DNA of 48,623 nucleotides from Desulfurococcales archaeon (GCA_027066265.1 JAMOOB010000127.1:1-48623); one strand, 5' to 3'; shown: positions 1-9,368, counted from the stretch's first letter. Notes: a model not told the origin generated them from the letters alone. A program made the numbers and translations.

Positions 1-607
1 CGACATCGATTCCTAACACGTAAAAGAATGGTCTTGAAATCCTAGGTGAGGATCCACTCATCTTTACTGGCATTATTTCTCCGAATACATGGTTCTCAAG
101 CTTTAAGAGACCTATAAAAGATAGAAATACAAGTTCATCGCGAAAGAGAGGCGATATTACTACGTCTAGACCTAACTTCGTGGCTTCGATGCGTGCTAGT
201 ACCTCCAAGAGCTTTACGTATTCGATGAAACTCTTGGGTACGTAGTCCATACGTACAACGATAACGTTGTGCTTAATTCCGTAGCTCTTGATCCATTCGT
301 CAAGATCCTCCGTAGCGATGGGTTCGTACGTTCCGAATACTACGTAGAGAACGTAGAGATCGATCTCTAATCCTCGAGTAGCGCGTTGGAGGATGCGTAA
401 CGCTTCAAGCGAAACCTTAGGTCTATCGCTTCGAACAATGTAGAGCGCTTTCTCCCTACGCTTAATTATGGGGTAGCTACTCATAGCCTTTCTGACCTGT
501 CGTACAATGCTTGAGAAGAGGCAAGATGTACACAATTTTTCTCCGGATGCAATGCGTTTGTAGGCCGCTAAACGTTTATTGCATGACGTGCAAGTAATCA
601 TCTTCAT
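1..607 (-). CDS. TtuA/TIGR00269-like protein lacking the PP-loop motif (partial, runs off window)
   Basis: Translated by hand from the minus strand: MKMITCTSCNKRLAAYKRIASGEKLCTSCLFSSIVRQVRKAMSSYPIIKRREKALYIVRSDRPKVSLEAL... N-terminal CxxC...GExLCxxC resembles TtuA-type tRNA thiolases, but no SGGKDS is present. Alternative start at 601. Confidence 0.6.
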   Translation of the reverse strand, partial: MKMITCTSCNKRLAAYKRIASGEKLCTSCLFSSIVRQVRKAMSSYPIIKRREKALYIVRSDRPKVSLEALRILQRATRGLEIDLYVLYVVFGTYEPIATEDLDEWIKSYGIKHNVIVVRMDYVPKSFIEYVKLLEVLARIEATKLGLDVVISPLFRDELVFLSFIGLLKLENHVFGEIMPVKMSGSSPRISRPFFYVLGIDV

Positions 608-626
608 CTTCCCTACGATTGGTATG

Positions 627-1004
627 CTAAAATAGTGTTTTGATTGAATGTTTCCGTAGAATGTTCTTAACGCTCCTCCTAAGCACTTCTAGATCTAGTG
701 ACAGTTGTTCGAATAGATCGTACTGTTCTAACTCGATTTCTCCATCCACATAGAGACGTATCAATACTTTCTTTTCAGCGTGTGTAATACTCTTAGAATC
801 GAGTGCATTAGCGATATCATCTACGTAAGCAAAAGCGAAGCTTATTACATGTCCTGCACGTTCTTCGAACTTCTCCATCAATCTCTTGACGTAGTTCTCG
901 ATAGAGCTACCGCGTTTAGTTATCGCTATAAGTACTATGCGGTTATTGGAGAGGTATTCATTCAGCTCGGATGGGCTACGAATTTCGCGAACCATTGGAT
1001 TCAC
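627..1004 (-). CDS. Hypothetical protein, possibly thioredoxin-like fold without CxxC
   Basis: ORF track; same strand and tight spacing with neighbours; VLIAITKRGSS...VISFAFAYVDD...LIRLYVDGEIE looks like a thioredoxin-fold pattern (weak). Confidence 0.6.
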   Translation of the reverse strand: MNPMVREIRSPSELNEYLSNNRIVLIAITKRGSSIENYVKRLMEKFEERAGHVISFAFAYVDDIANALDSKSITHAEKKVLIRLYVDGEIELEQYDLFEQLSLDLEVLRRSVKNILRKHSIKTLF

Positions 1005-1869
1005 GCTCGTCTAGGAGCTTCTTTAAGAATTCCTTCTCAGCGGTGCTAAGAACTACTTCGATATCTAAGGGTTCTCTTCGTTCAGATGGAGGTTTGATTC
1101 CGCAGCTCGTTAACAGTACGTATCCTGCCTTAATCGTGTTCTCAACGACGTCCCTAGGATACGTCTCGACGAAATCTTTAAGTAGTTCGTTGAAGTTCAC
1201 GAATTCCTTCAATTGCTTCTCGGTAACTGTAGAACCGCATACCAAACATGTAAGGTCGGGCATTAATGCATGGAATCCGCATACGGGACACTGTACTGGG
1301 AGTACGGGACATTTCCTTGTAATCCATGCACGCATCCACTCCGATCTAAGGCGATCGAGTAGATCGTGCTTACCTAGCTTAACTATCTTTTGATAGAGTT
1401 TCGGTGCGTATGCTAGAACTGCATCACCGATGTTGTTGACTATGAACTCTAGCTGTTCTTCGGTATAGTCATCGCGCATCTCCAAGAGCATCGACGCTAT
1501 GATCCTATGCATGTGCTCCAAGTTTCTACGGAATCTTCTTACGATCGTATCGAGGTTTATCGTACTAGCTTCGCCGCGAAGGATATCGACGAGTTTAACG
1601 ACTATCTGCTCGAGTTCCTCCCTACTGAGTCCGAGGAAATCGAGGCCTAGCCTATCGATTAGTTCCTCTAAGTGTTTCGAAACCCAGTTTTCGGTATCTA
1701 CGGGTTTCCTTCGATAATATCTTCTACTGGATGAGGAGGTCGATGATGTGGAAGCAACTGTTGTTTGCTGAACTTGCTGCGTAGTTGAAGTTGAAGTAGT
1801 CGTGGATCTGCTCGATCTACGTCTTGACCGCGAACTTGATGAACGTCTAGCCATGGTTTCGCGACTCAC
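976..1869 (-). CDS. Hypothetical protein with Ser/Arg-rich N-terminus and C-terminal zinc-ribbon (CPVCGFH...CLVCG)
   Basis: Long ORF overlapping the next gene; two CxxC motifs. Confidence 0.7.
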   Translation of the reverse strand: MSRETMARRSSSSRSRRRSSRSTTTSTSTTQQVQQTTVASTSSTSSSSRRYYRRKPVDTENWVSKHLEELIDRLGLDFLGLSREELEQIVVKLVDILRGEASTINLDTIVRRFRRNLEHMHRIIASMLLEMRDDYTEEQLEFIVNNIGDAVLAYAPKLYQKIVKLGKHDLLDRLRSEWMRAWITRKCPVLPVQCPVCGFHALMPDLTCLVCGSTVTEKQLKEFVNFNELLKDFVETYPRDVVENTIKAGYVLLTSCGIKPPSERREPLDIEVVLSTAEKEFLKKLLDERESNGSRNS

Positions 1870-1897
1870 CTCGGATTAGCTATGTACACTAGTTAGC

Positions 1898-2875
1898 TTA
1901 ATAATGTGAAGGCTCCGCGAGATTGCTAAGTACGCGCTTCTTCAATTCGTAGAGTTCCGGCTCTATCCTAAGAACTCTCATTTCTATGAAGAGCGATGCG
2001 CGCGGTGCAACGGCTATGCTAATCGTGGGCTTAGGATTATCAAACCGTTCGTTTCCTATACGTACATAGTCAACAAATCCGTATACGCGTAGCATAGCAT
2101 TGGAAGGAACAGGCAAAACGTTGCGAAGCTTCATCGAGACGACATTGCTGTAAAACGAGACTTCCTCTACTATCACGACCTTGTCAAGCAATTCGACTAG
2201 GGGCATTGATACGCGTGGCTGAGGAATCCTGAGTAATGCATTGAGTACTTGTGCAATCCGTAACGATTCTAGAGGAGTTTCGGATATCACTACTGTTGAA
2301 GAGTTGTCGAAGAATACATGTAGAGTGCGTTCGTTTGGTTTACAAACTTCGAATGGTTGCGTAGACGATAGAGATAGTATCCTAGCCTTGTTGTGCTTCT
2401 CAATACCTACGTAGTTTGTTACTACGCATTCTCCATCATCTAGCTCTTCGAGACCTTCATGGAGCAGTGCGTTTACGTGCATGCTATTGAGAGCGATAGC
2501 TATGAAATGTTCGTGATCGTCGATCTCTATGAACAGTGCATTTCCTACATCGAATATCGTGCGTGGTCGTTCGAATCCTATGGAGAGACCTCCAAGATGT
2601 ATTCTTTGAACAGTGCTAAACGATGTGGATCCCAGCTCTATGCATCTAGAAAGACCAAAACACTTCGTAATGGTGCTCGATATGCAAAGCCTCACTGTGT
2701 ATGGCAAGGGATTGGCGAGGCACAGAACTTGATCGTCGAGTTCAAGCAAAGAACTAAGGAAGGATACGAAGCTTGTGGGGTCAGCTCGCGGTAATGTCGT
2801 CATGATAGATCCGTAGGGGGCAAGTATCTTCATCCCCTTGCATCGGTGGCTACCACTCTCGTCACCGTTCAGCAT
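1898..2875 (-). CDS. Hypothetical protein (325 aa)
   Basis: Long ORF, 29 bp upstream of the next gene on the same strand. Confidence 0.65.
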   Translation of the reverse strand: MLNGDESGSHRCKGMKILAPYGSIMTTLPRADPTSFVSFLSSLLELDDQVLCLANPLPYTVRLCISSTITKCFGLSRCIELGSTSFSTVQRIHLGGLSIGFERPRTIFDVGNALFIEIDDHEHFIAIALNSMHVNALLHEGLEELDDGECVVTNYVGIEKHNKARILSLSSTQPFEVCKPNERTLHVFFDNSSTVVISETPLESLRIAQVLNALLRIPQPRVSMPLVELLDKVVIVEEVSFYSNVVSMKLRNVLPVPSNAMLRVYGFVDYVRIGNERFDNPKPTISIAVAPRASLFIEMRVLRIEPELYELKKRVLSNLAEPSHY

Positions 2876-2997
2876 CGGCCAAGTTCCTCATCTGCGCTGA
2901 TCCATATCTAATCTGTTTTAGTGCTATAAGCCTTATCATCGACATTCCTAGAGCTAGATGCTAGCTAAGCTTAATTCTCTACGAAAAGCATTAGTAC

Positions 2998-4236
2998 GTG
3001 CCCCTGGTGAATTTCATGGCTTCGACCAAGGAATTGAACCCAGTTATTCCTACGCTTGGTGGTGAAAAAGCATTCGCATACCTTGCTAAGGCGAAAGAGG
3101 TTGCTGCACGAAAGAAGATTAAAGTGATTTCGTTTGGTGTTGGTCAACCCGATATACCGACGTTCGACGTTATAATAGAGGAAGCGAAGAAAGCTCTAGA
3201 TGAAAAGTTCACGGGGTACACTGAGACCGCTGGAATCAAGGAGCTTAGGATTGCAATCGCTGACTACTTATCGCAACGATATGGTGCTGACGTAGATCCC
3301 GAAGAAATTGTCGTTACGACTGGCGCAAAGACGGCGATATTCATAGCTATGGTTGCGTATCTACGTCCAGGAGACGAGGTTCTGATATTCGATCCCAGCT
3401 ATCCGGCATATCCACAGATAGCCAAACTCATGGGTGCTAAACCGGTTTATGTAGGTCTAAAGTTTGATCCAGCAAAAGGGTTCTACATCGATATGAACGA
3501 CGTTGAGCGCGTCGTAAGTAGCAAGACTAGGATGATAGTGATCAACAATCCTCATAATCCAACGGGAGCGATCTTCGACAAAGCTACGCTTGAGAAGCTC
3601 ATAGACCTAGCTCGGAAGTACAATGCGATTCTGCTCGTCGACGAGATATACGATAACTTCGTGTACGAAGAGGGAGCTTTCGTTAGCATTCTACAGTTGT
3701 TACCTCGAGAATGGAGAGATCTGGTACTGTACGTGAACGGCTTCAGTAAAACGTTCTCTATGACTGGATGGAGATTGGGGTACCTCGTAGTGAGGAAAGA
3801 TGTTGTAGATGCAATTAAAAGGCTTGCTGTAAACGTGTATAGCTGTCCACCAAGTATTGCACAGCGTGCTGGAATAGCGGCTCTTAGAAGCGAAGAATCG
3901 TGGAAATGCGTTAAGGAAATGATCGAGCTGTTCAAGAAAAGACGCGATTTGATGTACGAGGAACTGCGTAAGGTTCCAGGCTTCGAGGTCTGGAGAAGCG
4001 CTGGAGCGTTCTACATGTTCCCACGAGTAGAAGGAGCTCTAAAGAAAGTGGGGATGGATGTAGAGAGCTTCGCTATGTGGCTATTAGAAGAATGGGGTGT
4101 AGTAGTTCTTCCAGGTACAGCATTCTCCGAAACCGAACTAGGCAAGTACTTTATGCGATTCAGCTTTGCGACTAGCGAACGCGATATCGTTGAAGGTATC
4201 GAGAGGATCCGAAAAGCTATAGAGGGTTCTCGCTAG
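2998..4236 (+). CDS. Class I/II aminotransferase (aspartate aminotransferase-like, PLP-dependent)
   Basis: KVISFGVGQPDIPTFDVI, NNPHNPTGAIF, SKTFSMTGWRLGYLV motifs. Start may be the internal ATG at 3016. Confidence 0.93.
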   Translation: MPLVNFMASTKELNPVIPTLGGEKAFAYLAKAKEVAARKKIKVISFGVGQPDIPTFDVIIEEAKKALDEKFTGYTETAGIKELRIAIADYLSQRYGADVDPEEIVVTTGAKTAIFIAMVAYLRPGDEVLIFDPSYPAYPQIAKLMGAKPVYVGLKFDPAKGFYIDMNDVERVVSSKTRMIVINNPHNPTGAIFDKATLEKLIDLARKYNAILLVDEIYDNFVYEEGAFVSILQLLPREWRDLVLYVNGFSKTFSMTGWRLGYLVVRKDVVDAIKRLAVNVYSCPPSIAQRAGIAALRSEESWKCVKEMIELFKKRRDLMYEELRKVPGFEVWRSAGAFYMFPRVEGALKKVGMDVESFAMWLLEEWGVVVLPGTAFSETELGKYFMRFSFATSERDIVEGIERIRKAIEGSR

Positions 4237-4293
4237 CGCACGCATCTATGTTTTTGGGTACGCATAGCTTCTTAACAAGCCTAGGGTGCATCC

Positions 4294-5478
4294 ATGGATC
4301 CGCGCATCTACATAGCAAGCATAGAGGACCTCGTGAAGGGACGTGCAACCGACATATACTTCGTTAGAACGCGAGAAGTGTTAGAGAAGAAAGGTCTTTG
4401 CGGAGTACGAGTGCGATACGAGATACATAACTATGGTCTTCCCAAGGGATATAGATGGGCTGTGTACGCTGGGTTAGAAGAGGTTCTGGCTATACTCAAG
4501 GGAAGGGATATCACGGTTTATAGCCTTCCCGAGGGAACGTTGTTTCGCGAATACTATCCCCTAATGGTTTTGGAGGGCGATGTGTGCGAGATCGTGTGCT
4601 ACGAGACAGCAGTACTAGGAATCCTAAGATTCTACACATCTGTAGCAACGAAAGCTGCTAGGATAAAGAAAGCTGCACGCGATAAAACGGTGCTATTCTT
4701 TGGATTGAGGGCGCATCACCCAGCGCTAGCTCCAGCTCTAGACAGAGCTGCTTATATAGGTGGCGTGGATTCTGTGTCGGGTTACCTAAGCAAGGAGTAT
4801 CTAGGTCTTGAACCTCGGGGAACGATGCCGCACCTCATGATACTCGTATTCGGAGATCCCGTAGAAGCTTGGAAAGCGTTCGATGAGGTGATGCCGCCGG
4901 AAGTTCCTCGTATAGCGTTGGTAGATACTATGTACGATGAACGTTACGAAGCGTTGCTAGCCGCCAAAACCTTGGGCTCCAAGCTGTGGGGAGTGAGACT
5001 TGATACTCCTAGGAGTAGACGTGGAGATATGAAGATGATCGTAGAGGAGGTTAGATGGACGCTTAAACTCCATGGATTCGAGAACGTGAAGATCGTTGTG
5101 AGCGGAGGTATCGATGAGAAGCAGATCGAGGAACTTCGAGATGTCGTTGACGCCTTCGGAGTGGGTACCTCGATTGCATGGCCGCCATCGATAGACCTCA
5201 GCATGGATATAATCGAGATCTTCGATGAAAAGGAGGGTAGATGGATACCTCGCTCGAAGCGAGGCAAACTTCCTGGAATGAAGCAGTTGTATCGATGCAA
5301 ACCCATCGTCGAGGACTACATAGACGTTCCCAACGTCGAGAAACGGTGCTGCGATGGATCGATAGCGAAACCCATGCTAGTCAAGGTCATGGATAGAGGC
5401 AAGCTATGCGTAGATCTTCCGTCCGTTGATGATATACGACGCTACGTGCTTGAACAGCTTAAGTACGTAGAGCTATAA
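4294..5478 (+). CDS. Nicotinate phosphoribosyltransferase family protein
   Basis: [28 protein letters not shown] and [12 protein letters not shown] motifs typical of archaeal NAPRTase. Confidence 0.9.
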   Translation: MDPRIYIASIEDLVKGRATDIYFVRTREVLEKKGLCGVRVRYEIHNYGLPKGYRWAVYAGLEEVLAILKGRDITVYSLPEGTLFREYYPLMVLEGDVCEIVCYETAVLGILRFYTSVATKAARIKKAARDKTVLFFGLRAHHPALAPALDRAAYIGGVDSVSGYLSKEYLGLEPRGTMPHLMILVFGDPVEAWKAFDEVMPPEVPRIALVDTMYDERYEALLAAKTLGSKLWGVRLDTPRSRRGDMKMIVEEVRWTLKLHGFENVKIVVSGGIDEKQIEELRDVVDAFGVGTSIAWPPSIDLSMDIIEIFDEKEGRWIPRSKRGKLPGMKQLYRCKPIVEDYIDVPNVEKRCCDGSIAKPMLVKVMDRGKLCVDLPSVDDIRRYVLEQLKYVEL

Positions 5479-5500
5479 GCTTACCAACATAGAGATACAT

Positions 5501-6253
5501 GTGGATGCAATGAAGGTCGTAGTGTTGAAACTAGACGATAAACTGTACGAAAGATTGGAGAAACTAGCTAAGCTGAACGGTTTCCTAACAGTCAGCGAAT
5601 ACGTTAAGAGCATAATAATCAGGAGCCTTGGAGGTGAAGAGGTGCAACGAATCCCTAGCGCAAGTGAAGGAACTAAGGGTGTTGAAGAATCTACGAAGAG
5701 GCTCCATGGAATTGTTGAGAAGATAGTTAGCTTAGTCGAACGGAGATTGCAGGATCAGATCAACCCCTTCACGTCGAAGATCGACGATCTTGCGAGAAGA
5801 ATTGCTGACGTTATAGAGAGGCTGGAAGTTTTAGAGGCAAGGGTTTCGAACATAGAGAAAGAGCTTAAGGAGAGTCGTGAAGCGGTGAGAACAGCAGCAA
5901 GCCTTTCTGAAGCAGAGAGGCGCGAGCGCAAGAGAACGGCTCTCGACATTCTTAAAGAACAGCGTGCAATCTTCGAAAGCGATATCGTTAGAAAGATAAG
6001 GGATAGAGATAGCTTCTTTGCAAAGCTTCAGCGAATGGGTGCGGTAGTGCTTGAACTACGCGGTGAAAGAGTTGCGTTAGATCCTGAGTTCTGGCAAGAA
6101 TTCGTAGAGAAATTAAGTAGTCTAGGAACGGATAACGAAGATGAGATACGTAGGGTTCTAGATCCTCTGGAATGGAGGCTCTTTACAATGCTAAGAGAAT
6201 CTGCTTTGATATACTTCGATCGCACAGAAAACAAGTGGAAGTTAATTGCATGA
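5501..6253 (+). CDS. Ribbon-helix-helix / coiled-coil protein with C-terminal putative winged-helix region
   Basis: N-terminus KVVVLKLDDKLYERLEKLAKLNGFLTVSEYVKSIIIRSL (RHH/CopG-like), then heptad-rich segment, then FESDIVRKIRDRDSFFAKLQRMGAVVLEL. Confidence 0.75.
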   Translation: MDAMKVVVLKLDDKLYERLEKLAKLNGFLTVSEYVKSIIIRSLGGEEVQRIPSASEGTKGVEESTKRLHGIVEKIVSLVERRLQDQINPFTSKIDDLARRIADVIERLEVLEARVSNIEKELKESREAVRTAASLSEAERRERKRTALDILKEQRAIFESDIVRKIRDRDSFFAKLQRMGAVVLELRGERVALDPEFWQEFVEKLSSLGTDNEDEIRRVLDPLEWRLFTMLRESALIYFDRTENKWKLIA

Positions 6254-6263
6254 TATCGTTGTC

Positions 6264-6314
6264 GTGATGAAGCCAGGCCTCTGCTGAGTACGTGATGACA
6301 GAATCCCCGTCTGA
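6264..6314 (+). ncRNA. C/D-box guide sRNA (candidate)
   Basis: GTGATGA(C, 6264-6270)-AGCCAGGCCTCTG-CTGA(D', 6284-6287)-GTAC-GTGATGA(C', 6292-6298)-CAGAATCCCCGT-CTGA(D, 6311-6314). Intergenic between convergent ORFs; possible GTTG/TAAC terminal stem. Confidence 0.85.
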
Positions 6315-6315
6315 T

Positions 6316-6834
6316 CTAACACTTCAATCTCATTTCTTTGATGCATAGATCTAGGTCTGGCATTACGTGGTCTAGAGCTCCCTTCACGCTTCCGACCGCT
6401 TCCATAACCAAGCTCTTCTTATCTAGTAATTCCTCTACGTTGTTTATCGATACCTCGTCCGTGAACTGATTTATACGGTACCTCACAATATCGGTTCTGA
6501 TCTCGACCTCGCGATCATCGTAGGAGATCTTGATGCCAGAACCGTTGTAGGAGATCACTACTCTAGGGTTTATCTTGGTCAAGGTGATGAGACCGTCGTG
6601 TTCGCTGTAGAACCATCGATGACAAAATCTACATACCTTGGCATCGCCATACACCTGCTCTATGCATGCTGCTTTCGCTAAGAACATCCTCGCCATAGAG
6701 AGCAGTGACTGTAGCTCTCCTAGAATACGTGCGTACTCCTTCGAGGTTCTGCTTTCCTTACCTACAGACTTTATCTTTGAAGAGAGGTTGTTGTAGAGCG
6801 TGTTCACGAATCGAAGCATTTCTGAGACCTTCAT
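6316..6834 (-). CDS. Hypothetical protein with Cys/His pair (CRFCHRW)
   Basis: ORF track gives 6316..6984; start at MKVSEM (6834) preferred to reduce overlap with the upstream zinc-finger ORF. Confidence 0.6.
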   Translation of the reverse strand: MKVSEMLRFVNTLYNNLSSKIKSVGKESRTSKEYARILGELQSLLSMARMFLAKAACIEQVYGDAKVCRFCHRWFYSEHDGLITLTKINPRVVISYNGSGIKISYDDREVEIRTDIVRYRINQFTDEVSINNVEELLDKKSLVMEAVGSVKGALDHVMPDLDLCIKEMRLKC

Positions 6835-6868
6835 CGAAACCCCTAGAAGGGGGTGAACAAGTAGGAGG

Positions 6869-7255
6869 TTAAAAGCTGGAGATGGATGTCCGCATAATGC
6901 AGTACATGCATATTCTTCGAACTCCATCGATATCGATAGAGCATTCGCGACATACAAGTCTTCCACAACGGATGCAGTGACCAATACTTAATCTCGACCA
7001 ACATACTTGGCAGAGGAAAGTCTTGCAAGCAATGCAGCTAAAGGTAGTCCTATCAAAATGCTTCTCGCACACGTACCTACCGCACAGTCTACATACGTAC
7101 ATTGCTGGCGCTACACGACAAAGCTCGCATAGGTACGGTATTTTTATAAGCTTCTCCTCGGGTTTAGTATGGGATGACCTGAGGGACACCGCTGATTGTA
7201 GCGATGATGTGGGGTGGAGCGACGGGGACCGCTTCAACTTCTTTCGAACACCCAT
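6869..7255 (-). CDS. Small zinc-finger protein (B-box/RING-like multi-Cys)
   Basis: CELCRVAPAMYVCRLCGRYVCEKHF...CIACKTFLCQVC...CIRCGRLVCREC...CMYC. Confidence 0.7.
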   Translation of the reverse strand: MGVRKKLKRSPSLHPTSSLQSAVSLRSSHTKPEEKLIKIPYLCELCRVAPAMYVCRLCGRYVCEKHFDRTTFSCIACKTFLCQVCWSRLSIGHCIRCGRLVCRECSIDIDGVRRICMYCIMRTSISSF

Positions 7256-8667
7256 CGACTCCCATCTTTGTAGTCAAAGACTTTGATCCCTAGCTTGAGA
7301 AGCTCTTCACGAATCTTGTCGCTCAGATCGTATTCTTTCCTTTTCCTTAGCTCGGTTCTTACCCTTATTATCAGATCAACGAGCTTGTATACGAGCTCTA
7401 GATCTATGTTAACCTTCTCTTGAAGAGCCTCTTCTAGAACTGCTAGTACTCTATCGAACTCATTGTATAGGGATAGAGCCCTGAGTGCAACTGCGTGGTT
7501 GTCAAGAGGCTCGATGTCTCGGAAAACCATTGAGGTGAGTTCGTTGATGGCTGCGAGTGCTTGTGGTGTATTGAAATCGTTGCTCATCGCTTCATGGAAT
7601 CTGAGCTCTATTTCCTCCAGTTTTCGCAATGCATTGAGAGCTTTTTCATCGAGCGAGAAGTTTGGTGGTGTAGTATTCACTATTCTCTTCAGCGTTTCTA
7701 CGGCTCTCAACATCTTCTTCCTTAGTTCAGACATACGGTTCAGAGCATCTTCATTGAAGTCTAGCTGCTTACGGTAATGCGCTGAGAAGACCCAGAGTCT
7801 AATGGTTTCAGGTCCCCATTTCGCTATGGCTTCCTTAGCTAGTACTACGTTCTGAAGACTCTTACTCATCTTTTCGCCACGCACAGTTAGGTACCCAATG
7901 TGTATCCAGTACTTGACCCATGGTTTGACGCCGAAGGCAGCTTCAGCCATAGCAATCTCATTCTCGTGATGTGGAAATATCAGATCCTGTCCACCTCCAT
8001 GTATATCGAAAGTGTTTCCAAGGTACTTCGTACTCATAACTACGCACTCTGTATGCCATCCAGGTCTTCCTCTACCCCACGGAGATTCCCACCAAGGTTC
8101 GCCTGGTTTCGCTGCTTTCCATAGAGCGAAATCGAAGGGATGACGTTTCTCTGCCAAGAATTCCTCTTCTTGTCTCCATTCCTCGTAACTACGTCGACCC
8201 GATAGCTTGCCGTAGTCTGGAACGGTAGTGATATCGAAGTATACGGAACCGCTTGGAGCTACGTATGCATGGCCTTTGTCTATCAGTAGCTGTATGAATT
8301 CTATTATTTCCTTTATGTGATGTGTTACGCGAGGATGAACGTTTACAACGATCTTGAGTTTCCTTAGAACTTCGAGGTAATCCTTCGTGTATCTATCCGC
8401 AATCTCTCGCCAATCGACGCCTTCTTTGTGAGCTCTCTTAATGATCTTGTCGTCTATGTCGGTTATGTTCTGAACATGTATTACAGTATATCCCCTTAAA
8501 ATTAGATATCTCTTGATGAAGTCGAACGCTAGGTATGCCCTTACATGTCCTAGATGCGTATAGTCGTAGACCGTAGGTCCGCAGAAGTAAGCCTTGACGA
8601 TGGGCGGATTTCGAGGTTCGAAACGTTCTAAGGATTTGCTAAGCGTATTGAACAAGGTTATCGACAC
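7234..8667 (-). CDS. cysS: Cysteinyl-tRNA synthetase
   Basis: Class I aaRS motifs: YDYTHLGHVRAYLAFD, GWHTECVVMS, KMSKSLQN. Confidence 0.97.
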   Translation of the reverse strand: MSITLFNTLSKSLERFEPRNPPIVKAYFCGPTVYDYTHLGHVRAYLAFDFIKRYLILRGYTVIHVQNITDIDDKIIKRAHKEGVDWREIADRYTKDYLEVLRKLKIVVNVHPRVTHHIKEIIEFIQLLIDKGHAYVAPSGSVYFDITTVPDYGKLSGRRSYEEWRQEEEFLAEKRHPFDFALWKAAKPGEPWWESPWGRGRPGWHTECVVMSTKYLGNTFDIHGGGQDLIFPHHENEIAMAEAAFGVKPWVKYWIHIGYLTVRGEKMSKSLQNVVLAKEAIAKWGPETIRLWVFSAHYRKQLDFNEDALNRMSELRKKMLRAVETLKRIVNTTPPNFSLDEKALNALRKLEEIELRFHEAMSNDFNTPQALAAINELTSMVFRDIEPLDNHAVALRALSLYNEFDRVLAVLEEALQEKVNIDLELVYKLVDLIIRVRTELRKRKEYDLSDKIREELLKLGIKVFDYKDGSRWVFERS

Positions 8668-8752
8668 AAAGGTTGTTCACCATGATCTCTCAGCATCTAT
8701 CTGTGGGTAAAAAACATTGCTTCGTAGTAATACTCTTTGCATCAGTGCTTAG

Positions 8753-9214
8753 TTAGTAGTAGTCCAGTAGCGTATCGGCGAACATTACGTAAACACGGTT
8801 TCCATTATTCTGCGACCTAGTTATCCTTATCCTGAGGGGAGTTTGTGCCGAAGCAAGCGGAGGACTGCATCTATGAAGGTTTAATGCGTCTACCTTTCGT
8901 TCAATTAGTTCGATTAGTTTGTTCAGGTTTGTGGCTAGAGCCGTGGGTACGGTAAAGAATCGACATGCGAGTTCCACTATGCGTTTAGAGTACACGAGCT
9001 CTCGGATTATGTTTTGGAGACGTTCGTGGCTCACAGTATACTTGGAACGAACGAGTTTAGAGATTTCGCGCCAATGAAGGACGAGGTGCTGCTCTAGAAG
9101 CTCCACGATGTATTCAGCTATGGCGTCATTATCGTCGCGCGTATGGAGTTCGACCTCCACATCATCGAGAATCTCATCAAGTTCGAGCTCGTGCTTAAGA
9201 GCCAAAACAGTCAC
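8753..9214 (-). CDS. Hypothetical protein
   Basis: ORF track, divergent to 9369 gene; plausible composition. Confidence 0.5.
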   Translation of the reverse strand: MTVLALKHELELDEILDDVEVELHTRDDNDAIAEYIVELLEQHLVLHWREISKLVRSKYTVSHERLQNIIRELVYSKRIVELACRFFTVPTALATNLNKLIELIERKVDALNLHRCSPPLASAQTPLRIRITRSQNNGNRVYVMFADTLLDYY

Positions 9215-9368
9215 CGTTCTGAAAACCGAAGCTAGCCCCTATAAGTTGAACACCTCTTAGACTCGAAAACTTCTTTACCTCAGAACGATGTAGGGAGTAG
9301 CATCGCTGTGTCACCATCTCTAGTCTTAAACCCTAGTTCGACAAATAGAGTGTTGGTGTTAGGTCTAG

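Noticed and set aside
971-1393. 140-aa plus-strand ORF and many similar antisense ORFs (e.g. 2459-2794, 15521-15935, 25200-25778, 28637-29257, 47902-48327)
   Set aside because: Opposite a better-supported coding frame; Ser-rich or atypical composition characteristic of antisense frames.
8668-8752. Possible minus-strand C/D-box sRNA in the cysS upstream gap (ctgatgc...gctga)
   Set aside because: C box deviates and no internal D'/C' pair at proper spacing.
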